Shown: piece after piece, positions 1 to 4,690 of the stretch
Layout of the letters: every line of letters begins with the position of its first letter
Numbering within the stretch: position 1 is the first letter of the stretch
Source: CG2-30-36-39 sp964433225
Lineage (GTDB): Bacteria > Patescibacteriota > Microgenomatia > UBA1400 > PJMF01
Assembly (NCBI GenBank): GCA_964433225.1
Contig: CAYSQA010000020.1
Location: 1-5,009, forward strand
Length of the DNA: 5,009 nucleotides
Direction of reading: 5' to 3'
Notes under the pieces: generated by a model
Databases searched by the model: none
Seen by the model: the letters and a program-made list of their open reading frames with translations, nothing else
Told to the model about the DNA's origin: nothing
Program-made: the position numbers and the translations under genes

Positions 1-457
1 CATCCATACTTCTGGATTGTTCTCTACCTCTAGAGTAAGGGACAATACAGTAAGTGCAAAATGAGTTGCAGCCCGCAGAAATAGGAATCCAGGCATGTTT
101 TTTATCTCTTCTCACAGCTGCTTGGTTAAAGCCAACTTCATTGACTGGTAGAATTTCATCAATATCAGGAATCATTTCCAAAATTTTATTGTGGCCATGA
201 TGAAGCATGCAGCCAGTAAAAATAATTTTTGGCTTGGGAAGATTTTTAGCCTGATAGTGTTTAACTACCTTTAGGACAAAAGCTCTAGCTCTATCTTCAG
301 CACTTTTGCGGATCGCACAAGTATTGACCACTAATTCAGTGGTATTTTCCCAGGATTTAGCTGGTTGATAACCTCTGGCTTCATAATCTCCGGCGACTCT
401 TTCTGAATCACTTTTGTTGGATTGACAGCCAAAAGTGTGAATAAAATATGTTTTCAT
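1..457 (-). CDS. miaB: tRNA-2-methylthio-N6-dimethylallyladenosine synthase MiaB, N-terminal part
   Basis: Radical-SAM methylthiotransferase that adds the 2-methylthio group to i6A37 in tRNAs reading UNN codons; cytosolic, with two [4Fe-4S] clusters. Visible: the N-terminal MTTase domain (residues 1-120) with its three cluster cysteines C11 (TFGCQSNKSDSER), C47 (NTCAIRKSAEDRA) and C83 (FTGCM), then the radical-SAM CxxxCxxC motif at C130, C134 and C137 (GCNSFCTYCIVPYSRGR). The DSER and NTCAIR forms fit MiaB better than RimO or MtaB. Start: ATG at 457, directly before the conserved KTYFIHTFGC; no Shine-Dalgarno sequence is seen. The reading frame is open for 152 codons to the window edge, so the rest of the radical-SAM barrel and the TRAM domain (about two thirds of a usual 430-450 residue protein) lie outside. 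It lies 70 bp downstream of tRNA-Cys with no terminator between, so co-transcription is likely. Family assignment is firm; MiaB rather than a paralogue is likely. Confidence 0.88.
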   Translation of the reverse strand, partial: MKTYFIHTFGCQSNKSDSERVAGDYEARGYQPAKSWENTTELVVNTCAIRKSAEDRARAFVLKVVKHYQAKNLPKPKIIFTGCMLHHGHNKILEMIPDIDEILPVNEVGFNQAAVRRDKKHAWIPISAGCNSFCTYCIVPYSRGREQSRSMD

Positions 458-474
458 GATATTAATTTTTAAAT

Positions 475-504
475 CTTGAGGCAGTATAAACTTCGAACCC
501 GCAA
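475..504 (-). repeat. Decayed partial copy of the tRNA-Cys 3' end
   Basis: Read on the minus strand, this stretch has GCGGGTTCGAA (T-stem 5' strand and T-loop) and, 8 bases later, TGCCTCAA. The intact tRNA-Cys has the same two blocks 9 bases apart, about 50 bp upstream. The 3' half of the T-stem is not complementary here, so it cannot fold as a tRNA. I infer an old tandem duplication or a tRNA remnant between tRNA-Cys and miaB. Confidence 0.5.
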
Positions 505-527
505 CTTCCTTGTTGCTTAATTTATTG

Positions 528-601
528 AGGCACGAGCGGGATTCGAACCCGCGAACGAAGGTTTTGCAGACCTCGCCATTGGACCACTCTGGTATCGTGC
601 C
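528..601 (-). tRNA. tRNA-Cys (anticodon GCA)
   Basis: Full cloverleaf of 74 nt. Acceptor stem GGCACGA pairs with TCGTGCC at all seven positions. The anticodon stem GAGGT/ACCTT encloses loop CTGCAAA, giving anticodon GCA. The T-arm is GCGGG-TTCGAAT-CCCGC, perfectly paired. The discriminator base is U73, the known cysteine identity base, which supports the assignment. CCA is not encoded, so it must be added after transcription. The loop carries A36-A37-A38, the known recognition sequence for i6A37 formation by MiaA, which makes it a predicted substrate for the adjacent miaB product. Confidence 0.96.
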
Positions 602-616
602 GGCTAGTATTGAGGA

Positions 617-645
617 ATTATACTGGGAGATTGGTTAAATATCGA
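617..645 (-). promoter_or_regulatory. Candidate promoter of tRNA-Cys (and miaB)
   Basis: On the minus strand a perfect TATAAT (622-617) lies 15 bp before the tRNA-Cys 5' end. A 4/6 match to the -35 box, TCGATA (645-640), sits 17 bp further upstream. Spacing fits a sigma-70-type promoter with a short 5' leader on the tRNA. It overlaps the 5' region of the divergent MGMT gene. Prediction from sequence only. Confidence 0.5.
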
Positions 646-650
646 GGTGA
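644..650 (+). promoter_or_regulatory. Shine-Dalgarno sequence setting the MGMT start
   Basis: GAGGTGA lies 5 bp before GTG 656. An in-frame GTG at 647 would fall inside this site, so 656 is the better start. It is the clearest ribosome-binding site in the window. Confidence 0.65.
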
Positions 651-655
651 TATTT

Positions 656-985
656 GTGTATGATAAAGCTGTGCCAACTGATTTTCAAAATAAAGTTTAC
701 TTAGCTTTGAAAAAGGTTCCTGCTGGACAAGTAACTACTTATAAAAAGTTGGCTGAACAAATAGGAATCAAAGCTTATCGGGCTGTAGGAGTAGCCCTAG
801 CCCAAAATCCCTATGCCCCTCAGGTACCATGTCACAGAGTAGTTGCCAGTGATGGTTCTATAGGCGGGTTTATGGGAAAAAAAGTTGGTCAAACTATAGC
901 CAAGAAAATAAAAATGTTAAGCACTGAAGGAGTTAGAGTTAAAGATGGCAAGATAATTGATTTTAAAACAAAACTTTTTAAATAA
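656..985 (+). CDS. Single-domain methylated-DNA--protein-cysteine methyltransferase (MGMT/Ogt family)
   Basis: DNA repair protein predicted to take the alkyl group from O6-alkylguanine onto its own cysteine in a one-turnover reaction. The 109 residues cover only the C-terminal helix-turn-helix/active-site domain: KVPAGQVTTYKKLA (20-33), the flipping arginine in YRAVG (R42), NP (N51) and the active-site PCHRVV with C59-H60-R61, then SDGSIGGF (65-72) and a short basic tail. Full-length Ada/Ogt/MGMT proteins are about 160-200 residues with an N-terminal domain that is absent here. The alkyltransferase-like (ATL) proteins, which are this short, normally lack the cysteine; here it is present, so I expect real transferase activity. 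The start GTG 656 is chosen because of the GAGGTGA site 5 bp before it. The next gene begins 47 bp downstream and has its own candidate promoter. Confidence 0.88.
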   Translation: MYDKAVPTDFQNKVYLALKKVPAGQVTTYKKLAEQIGIKAYRAVGVALAQNPYAPQVPCHRVVASDGSIGGFMGKKVGQTIAKKIKMLSTEGVRVKDGKIIDFKTKLFK

Positions 986-998
986 TAAAAGAGATTTG

Positions 999-1026
999 TT
1001 GAAATTTTTTTTTGATTTGTTATATT
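999..1026 (+). promoter_or_regulatory. Candidate promoter for the 1033 gene, predicted to give a leaderless mRNA
   Basis: TTGAAA (999-1004; 5/6 of the -35 consensus) and TATATT (1021-1026; 5/6 of the -10) are separated by 16 bp. The predicted transcription start, 6-8 bp after the -10 box, falls at the ATG at 1033. Prediction from sequence only. Confidence 0.55.
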
Positions 1027-1032
1027 GAGCGG

Positions 1033-1563
1033 ATGAGTGGTCATCCAGAGATATTTTACTCAGCACATCCGACAGATTTAGAGCTCGTTGAGGCCATGGT
1101 TGGGTCCATTGTTGGTATTTATAATAGTGGTGGTCAGTTGCGTGATCCATGGCTGGATGCATTTTTTAGGTTAAGGAAAGTTTTTATTTCTGATGAAAAA
1201 AATAGAAGATCAATTGCTGAAAAGATAAATAAACAAGGACGAATCATTAAGCCTCTTTTACCTCATACGAAAATTTTAAAAGTTGGTCAAGAAATGAGGG
1301 CAAAGCATTATTCCCAAATGTTTTTATGGGGAGATGAAGGTGGAGAACCTATCTCAGCTGAAGCAGCCTGTCGGCAAGCTATTGAGATTTTGGGATCAGA
1401 ACTAAGCATTTTGGCATTGGTTAATGGTTTTGATGGAGAAGGTAAGTTAGTTAATAGTGTTCATGATTGGCCACACGCTCATCTTTATTTATTGTGGTTA
1501 AGTGGAGACCGAGAGTTATTTAGTCAAAAATTAGAAAAATCAGTTAATGGTTTTGTAAAATAG
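1033..1563 (+). CDS. Hypothetical protein, 176 residues
   Basis: I do not recognise this protein. It is predicted to be soluble: no signal peptide, no membrane segment, and a mix of charged helices. It contains one cysteine (C113), four tryptophans (W40, W99, W146, W155) and a His-rich motif DWPHAHLYLLWL (145-156). A glycine/acidic stretch LWGDEGGEPISAE (98-110) precedes a helix-like AACRQAIEILGSEL segment. Nothing matches a catalytic signature I know. Start: ATG 1033 is chosen over an in-frame TTG at 1012 because the candidate -10 box (1021-1026) lies between them; no Shine-Dalgarno sequence supports either. It ends in TAG and is followed 30 bp later by a strong terminator, so it is the last gene of its transcript. 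Base composition is like its neighbours, and the long clean frame on the same strand as the MGMT gene supports a real gene. Confidence 0.75.
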   Translation: MSGHPEIFYSAHPTDLELVEAMVGSIVGIYNSGGQLRDPWLDAFFRLRKVFISDEKNRRSIAEKINKQGRIIKPLLPHTKILKVGQEMRAKHYSQMFLWGDEGGEPISAEAACRQAIEILGSELSILALVNGFDGEGKLVNSVHDWPHAHLYLLWLSGDRELFSQKLEKSVNGFVK

Positions 1564-1593
1564 ATTCAATATCTAAATATGGGTTCAAAATAC

Positions 1594-1622
1594 AAAAAAC
1601 ACGCTTGTAAGCGTGTATTTTT
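1594..1622. terminator. Bidirectional rho-independent terminator
   Basis: Inverted repeat ACACGCTT-GT-AAGCGTGT (1599-1616; in practice a 6-bp stem with a 6-base loop) with A-run 1594-1599 before it and ATTTTT after it. It can end the plus-strand 1033 gene and a minus-strand tRNA read from the gap side. Confidence 0.8.
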
Positions 1623-1628
1623 ATCATG

Positions 1629-1647
1629 TGACCCCATGGGGAATCGA
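1629..1647 (-). tRNA. 3' end of a second tRNA-Glu-like gene, cut by the scaffold gap
   Basis: These 19 bases are identical to the discriminator, acceptor 3' strand, T-stem 3' strand and T-loop of the intact tRNA-Glu at 1897-1968. The match extends into the 3' flank: 28 of 30 aligned positions agree (1618-1647 against 1886-1915), including the terminator T-run. The remaining ~53 bases, with the anticodon, would lie in the N gap; nothing like them is found to the right of it. It could be a second tRNA-Glu (TTC or CTC) or an assembly artefact. Confidence 0.55.
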
Positions 1648-1657
1648 NNNNNNNNNN
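1648..1657. other. Assembly gap (10 N)
   Basis: A run of ten Ns. A gap of exactly ten bases is likely a scaffolder's placeholder, so the true distance is unknown. It breaks inside a tRNA sequence repeated 268 bp to the right, a typical place for a short-read assembly to stop. Confidence 0.95.
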
Positions 1658-1658
1658 G

Positions 1659-1806
1659 CAGTTTGTTATTGATCGAGATTTTGACGGGAAAGACCCAAGA
1701 AATTAATCTTTGTTTAAATTAAGATTATAATCCCCATGTAGAATCAGGGTTTCACTTCATTTGCCGCACTACTCAGGTTGATTCAGATACAGCTTCATCA
1801 ACTTAA
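1659..1806 (+). pseudogene. Possible remnant of a formylglycine-generating-enzyme (FGE)-type C-terminus
   Basis: Two short plus-strand peptides in different frames look protein-like. From the gap edge, QFVIDRDFDGKDPRN ends in TAA at 1704-1706. Then 1723-1803 encodes DYNPHVESGFHFICRTTQ plus nine more residues before TAA. In FGE-sulfatase-domain proteins a DP.N stretch is followed, some 20-25 residues on, by RY..NP.....GFR, the family's C-terminal signature. The order and strand fit a gene that lost its middle by deletion and frameshift, but the similarity is short and was judged by eye. The rest, 1807-1861, shows nothing beyond a 4-bp hairpin. The alternative is noncoding sequence. Confidence 0.3.
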
Positions 1807-1861
1807 TTATTAACCGCGCACTATTGTGCAGAGTTCTCTTCTAATCATAGTTTCATAATAC

Positions 1862-1890
1862 AAAAAAAGATCCATAAATGGATCTTTTTT
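1862..1890. terminator. Near-perfectly symmetric bidirectional terminator after tRNA-Glu
   Basis: GATCCAT-AA-ATGGATC (1869-1884) is flanked by seven As and six Ts, so the palindrome extends to about 13 bp and gives a U-tract in either direction. On the minus strand it lies 6 bp beyond the tRNA-Glu 3' end and should end the pyrG-rplS-yraN-tRNA series. On the plus strand it would stop readthrough from the gap region. Confidence 0.85.
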
Positions 1891-1896
1891 GTCTTG

Positions 1897-1968
1897 TGAC
1901 CCCATGGGGAATCGAACCCCAGTTGCAAGGATGAAAACCTTGAGTCCTAACCACTAGACGATGGGGCC
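1897..1968 (-). tRNA. tRNA-Glu (anticodon TTC)
   Basis: Complete 72-nt cloverleaf. Acceptor stem GGCCCCA/TGGGGTC includes one G-U pair. D-stem GTC/GAC encloses TAGTGGTTAG. The anticodon stem CAAGG/CCTTG encloses TTTTCAT, giving anticodon TTC. The T-arm is TGGGG-TTCGATT-CCCCA, and the discriminator is A. CCA is not encoded. It begins 17 bp after the yraN stop codon with no clear promoter of its own, so it is probably processed from the same transcript. Confidence 0.97.
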
Positions 1969-1985
1969 TTTTTTAAATTAATAAA

Positions 1986-2390
1986 TTAAGGCCAAGTAAT
2001 ATTTTCAAAGTGCTCTACTCTGCCAGGAGTGATAGTAATGATATCAAACCTGTAGAAATTTTGTAAATCTGTATATCGTAAAAAAAATTCAGCACCAATT
2101 TTCATGGTTCTGATTTTATGTCGGTTAACAGCCTTACTAGGATGACCGTAAGTATCTGATTTTCTGGTTTTAACTTCAACAAAGACCAGTTCATTTGACT
2201 TGCGATCCAAAGCTACAATGTCAATTTCGTACTTTTTAAAGATCGGATTGGCTGAAACTATTTGAAAATCTTTTTTAAGCAAATAGTTAACAGCGATTCT
2301 TTCACCTAGCTCACCCAGTAAAAAATGTCTGAACTTACTCTGTTTTGGTGAAAGTGTTTTTTTCTTTAATTCTGGAAGCGGCTTTACCAA
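1986..2390 (-). CDS. UPF0102 / YraN-family putative endonuclease
   Basis: Member of the YraN (UPF0102) family, related to PD-(D/E)XK nucleases and Holliday-junction resolvases; the cellular role of the family is not well established. Visible core: LGELGERIAVNYLLKK (helix with the conserved GE.GE), then KYEIDIVALD, ELVFVEVKTR and the C-terminal YRFDIITI strand. The acidic residues of EIDIV and the E-x-K of VFVEVKTR form the expected metal-binding nuclease site, so it looks intact. Start is uncertain: no ATG, GTG or TTG occurs in the last 26 codons before the conserved GE, so the closest option is TTG 2390 (134 residues, 56-bp overlap with rplS); GTG 2399, ATG 2429 or TTG 2450 would increase the overlap to 65-116 bp. 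None has a well-spaced Shine-Dalgarno site, so translation coupled to rplS is likely. Confidence 0.88.
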   Translation of the reverse strand: MVKPLPELKKKTLSPKQSKFRHFLLGELGERIAVNYLLKKDFQIVSANPIFKKYEIDIVALDRKSNELVFVEVKTRKSDTYGHPSKAVNRHKIRTMKIGAEFFLRYTDLQNFYRFDIITITPGRVEHFENITWP

Positions 2391-2679
2391 TCTTCTCACG
2401 AAGGTAGTATAGTTTGCTTCGACGGACATCTCCCTGACGTTTAACTTCAATTTTCTTGATAGAAGGAAGTAAAACTGGGAAGATTTTTTCTACGCCAATA
2501 GCGTTAGCGCCGATTTTTCTGACCGTGAAGGATTTACCATTTTTTTCGTTTTTGATCACGATAACGATTCCCTCAAAAATCTGGATACGTTTTTTGTTAC
2601 CTTCTTTAATTTCCTGGTGAACTCTAACAGTATCTCCAACAGAAATTGTTTGGTCGTTATATTCTAAATGTTGTGCCAT
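2335..2679 (-). CDS. rplS: 50S ribosomal protein L19 (bL19)
   Basis: Structural protein of the large ribosomal subunit at the 30S-50S interface. The 114 residues match the usual family length (about 115). Signatures in order: VGDTVRVHQEIKEGNKKR (14-31), IQIFEGIVI (32-40), SFTVRKIG (50-57), GVEKIFPVLLPSIKKIEV (62-79) and RRSKLYYLREKIGKAASRIKE (86-106), followed by a short lineage-specific tail. Start ATG 2679 is followed by a normal L19 N-terminus. A GAAGGGA element lies about 10 bases before the ATG, slightly long for a Shine-Dalgarno spacing. The gene is 116 bp downstream of pyrG, with its own candidate promoter and a leader stem-loop; the 3' end overlaps yraN. Confidence 0.97.
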   Translation of the reverse strand: MAQHLEYNDQTISVGDTVRVHQEIKEGNKKRIQIFEGIVIVIKNEKNGKSFTVRKIGANAIGVEKIFPVLLPSIKKIEVKRQGDVRRSKLYYLREKIGKAASRIKEKNTFTKTE

Positions 2680-2714
2680 TACTGATGTTTCCCTTCTTTA
2701 TTTCAGAATTGTTG

Positions 2715-2739
2715 TTTGGGGTATAGTAGTTGTCCCAAA
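2715..2739 (-). promoter_or_regulatory. Stem-loop in the rplS 5' leader
   Basis: Minus-strand TTTGGG (2739-2734) pairs with CCCAAA (2720-2715) across a 13-base loop. It lies just after the predicted start of transcription and 35 bp before the ATG. L19 leaders with autoregulatory structure are known in Bacilli (Rfam L19_leader), but this short hairpin has no shown likeness to them. Confidence 0.35.
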
Positions 2740-2750
2740 GACAGACGAAT

Positions 2751-2779
2751 ATTTTACTCTGGAATGATTAACTTAGCAA
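2751..2779 (-). promoter_or_regulatory. Candidate promoter for rplS-yraN-tRNA-Glu
   Basis: On the minus strand TTGCTA (2779-2774; 4/6) and TAAAAT (2756-2751; 5/6) are 17 bp apart. Transcription would start near 2744, giving a 5' leader of about 65 nt. The site lies in the pyrG-rplS gap, so rplS may be transcribed both from it and by readthrough from pyrG. Confidence 0.5.
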
Positions 2780-2795
2780 GTCCTTTCCTGACTGG

Positions 2796-4541
2796 TTAAG
2801 ATTCACTAAATTTATCAGGTTTACTGGTAGCTCCTTGGTCATGCTTGAAATCATAATCCAAGACTGCTTTCATGTATTCGATAAAAATAGGATGGGGTTT
2901 TAATGGCTGAGATTTATATTCTGGATGAGCTTGGGTAGCTACAAAGAAAGGATGGGTTTCACCAGGTAGCTCAATCATTTCAACAAAAAAGTTATCAGGA
3001 CTGGTACCTGATATAACAAATCCTTTTTCTTCTAAAACTTGGCGATACTCATTATTGAACTCAAAACGATGACGATGTCTTTCTGAAATTAGGTTTTTCT
3101 TCTTATCTTTAAAAGCATTATGTTTGCTATAGATTTGATGAGCGAGTGTTCCAGGTTTGAGGATACAGTCATAACCACCAAGTCTCATGCTAGCACCTAC
3201 CCCTTTGATAGTTTGATACTTTTCATCAAAAGGAATGTCATGAATCACTGGATGTTCTGTTTGTGGATTCACTTCTTTGGTGTGGGCATCTTTTAGTCCA
3301 ACCACATGTCTAGCAAATTCTACCGAGGCTAGCTGCATACCATAACATAAGCCTAAGTAAGGCACCTTATTTTCTCTGGCATATTTAATAGCATCGATTT
3401 TTCCCTCAACACCCCGACTTCCCCAACCAATTGGTACAACAATCCCATCGGCTCTTTTAAGATCAGTTAAAGCTTTTTGGTTTTTCTTTTCTAGTGATTC
3501 CGCGTTAATAAAAATAATTTCCAAGTCGGTGTCATTATGCCAACTAGCATGATCAAGTGACTCTAGTAATGAAGTATAAGAATCTTTTAGTTCGTAGTCA
3601 CCGGTGGCAATGTATTTAGCAATAATGGCAATCGAAACTTTTCTTTTTTTAGATGCCAAAATCTTTTTAACTAGTTCTTTCCAGGAAGTGAGTTTGGCTT
3701 TTTTAGTTGGTAACTTTAATTTTTGATTGATTCTTTCATCCAAGTTTTGTTCTAGAAAATTCAATGGAATTTGATAAATGGTTTTTGTATCAGGGTTAGA
3801 GATGACATCTTCTTTTTGCATATTGCAAAAATAAGCCACTTTTTCTTTTCTCTTATCATCAATCGTTGATTCTGCTCGCCCAACAATGAAGTCAGGTTGG
3901 ATACCCATTTCATGTAGGTTCTTGACTGATAACTGAGTTGGTTTTGACTTTAATTCTCCCAAGTGGTGTGGAGTTGGGAAGTAAGTGACATGAACCAAAA
4001 TTACATCATCTGGTAAGCTTTGCTTCATGATTCTGTAAGCTTCGTAATAAACAATGTTCTGATATTCTCCCGCAGTGCCACCCAACTCAATTAGGACTAC
4101 ATCATAACCTTCGGCTGCTTTTCTGATGCGGCGAATGACTTCTTCAGGAACATAAGGAATAGCATCAACAGTGACACCTTCATATTCAAGGTTTTTTGCC
4201 TTCTCAATTACGGTAGAATAAATTTGGCCCATGGTGGTGAAGTTTTTGGAACTTACTTCATTACCAATAAAGCGTTCATAAGTACCAAGGTCTAGATCAG
4301 CTTCCAAACCATCTTCACACAAAAAAACATCGCCATGCTCGACTGGATTGATGTTTCCAGAGTCAATATTGAGATAGTTTTCACACTTTAAGTTGGTGAC
4401 AGAATAGCCTTGATCCTTGAGTAAAACTCCAATTGAAGCGGCTGTAGCCCCTTTACCAAGACCAGAAAGAACACCTCCAGAAACGAAGATATATTTTTTT
4501 GGTTTTTTGCTAGAAAAATTTAATAACCCGTCTAATCTCAC
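2796..4541 (-). CDS. pyrG: CTP synthase, divergent
   Basis: Glutamine-dependent amination of UTP to CTP, the last step of de novo CTP synthesis; forms cytosolic tetramers. Domains: N-terminal synthase (about 1-260) with P-loop SGGVLSGLGKGATAAS (22-37), the Mg ligands D84 (LDLGTYERF; E. coli D72) and E152 (IELGGT; E. coli E140), and K198/K200 in KSKPTQ; then a class-I glutaminase with nucleophile C399 (YLGLCYGMQ), oxyanion region PIGWGSRG (370-377) and H539/E541 (AHPEY). The catalytic set is complete, but nearly invariant stretches have changed: KLDPYINVDPG is KCENYLNIDSG, GGTVGDIES is GGTAGEYQN, VIPHIT is AIPYVP, and PGGFG is PIGWG. Length 581 against E. coli 545. Start: GTG 4541, because a good -10/-35 pair ends 8 bp upstream; TTG 4562 would add seven residues, has no Shine-Dalgarno site and lies upstream of that -10. 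First gene of the minus-strand series. Confidence 0.9.
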   Translation of the reverse strand: MRLDGLLNFSSKKPKKYIFVSGGVLSGLGKGATAASIGVLLKDQGYSVTNLKCENYLNIDSGNINPVEHGDVFLCEDGLEADLDLGTYERFIGNEVSSKNFTTMGQIYSTVIEKAKNLEYEGVTVDAIPYVPEEVIRRIRKAAEGYDVVLIELGGTAGEYQNIVYYEAYRIMKQSLPDDVILVHVTYFPTPHHLGELKSKPTQLSVKNLHEMGIQPDFIVGRAESTIDDKRKEKVAYFCNMQKEDVISNPDTKTIYQIPLNFLEQNLDERINQKLKLPTKKAKLTSWKELVKKILASKKRKVSIAIIAKYIATGDYELKDSYTSLLESLDHASWHNDTDLEIIFINAESLEKKNQKALTDLKRADGIVVPIGWGSRGVEGKIDAIKYARENKVPYLGLCYGMQLASVEFARHVVGLKDAHTKEVNPQTEHPVIHDIPFDEKYQTIKGVGASMRLGGYDCILKPGTLAHQIYSKHNAFKDKKKNLISERHRHRFEFNNEYRQVLEEKGFVISGTSPDNFFVEMIELPGETHPFFVATQAHPEYKSQPLKPHPIFIEYMKAVLDYDFKHDQGATSKPDKFSES

Positions 4542-4549
4542 GGGATTGA

Positions 4550-4577
4550 ATTGTACTGCCAACTTTAAACTTGTAAA
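4550..4577 (-). promoter_or_regulatory. Candidate pyrG promoter, predicted to give a leaderless mRNA
   Basis: On the minus strand TTTACA (4577-4572; 5/6) and TACAAT (4555-4550; 5/6) are 16 bp apart. The expected transcription start is within a base or two of GTG 4541. If right, the upstream TTG 4562 cannot be the start codon. Confidence 0.5.
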
Positions 4578-4600
4578 AGCACTAATTTTGTTTTTTACCT

Positions 4601-4612
4601 ACAACAGGTTGT
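4601..4612. promoter_or_regulatory. Short dyad upstream of pyrG
   Basis: ACAAC-AG-GTTGT, a perfect 5-bp inverted repeat 23 bp upstream of the candidate pyrG -35 box. Too short and AT-poor-flanked to be a terminator; it could be an operator, or chance. Confidence 0.25.
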
Positions 4613-4628
4613 GTTGGATCTGGGAAAA

Positions 4629-4643
4629 TACACACATTGTGTA
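4629..4643. promoter_or_regulatory. Operator-like dyad in the divergent intergenic region
   Basis: TACACA-CAT-TGTGTA, a perfect 6-bp inverted repeat with a 3-bp centre, between the two divergent promoters and about 10 bp upstream of the weak plus-strand -35. No T-run follows on either strand, so a protein-binding site is more likely than a terminator. No regulator is identified. Confidence 0.35.
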
Positions 4644-4652
4644 GTATGACTA

Positions 4653-4681
4653 TTACTAAATTAGCTATTTATTTGTACAAT
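4653..4681 (+). promoter_or_regulatory. Weak candidate promoter for the adenosyltransferase gene
   Basis: TACAAT (4676-4681; 5/6 of the -10 box) lies 9 bp before ATG 4691. The best -35, TTACTA (4653-4658), matches at only 3/6 with 17-bp spacing. A transcript from here would have at most a few bases of leader. Confidence 0.35.
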
Positions 4682-4690
4682 CCTCACTAT

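Noticed and set aside
619..624. TATACT as a plus-strand -10 box for MGMT
   Set aside because: No acceptable -35 at 16-18 bp, since that position is inside tRNA-Cys; the overlapping TATAAT on the minus strand fits the tRNA better.
917..1162. Minus-strand open frame of 81 codons
   Set aside because: It lies antisense to the end of MGMT and the start of the 1033 gene, has a low-complexity Lys/Phe/Asn composition, and no ribosome-binding site or family match.
1818..1829. GCAC-TATT-GTGC hairpin
   Set aside because: Only four base pairs, with no T-run and no neighbouring gene to act on.
1594..1890. The two similar terminators as ends of an insertion sequence
   Set aside because: The stems differ (ACACGC against GATCCAT), there is no transposase or target-site duplication, and the shared part is tRNA 3' end plus T-run.
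1965..1993. GGCCTT...AAGGCC inverted repeat between yraN and tRNA-Glu
   Set aside because: One arm is the tRNA acceptor end itself and the other is the yraN stop region; a 6-bp stem with a long AT loop is likely chance, and a terminator there would cut off the tRNA.
4417..4644. Plus-strand open frame of 75 codons
   Set aside because: Antisense to the conserved P-loop region of pyrG and runs through its promoter region; no protein-like features.
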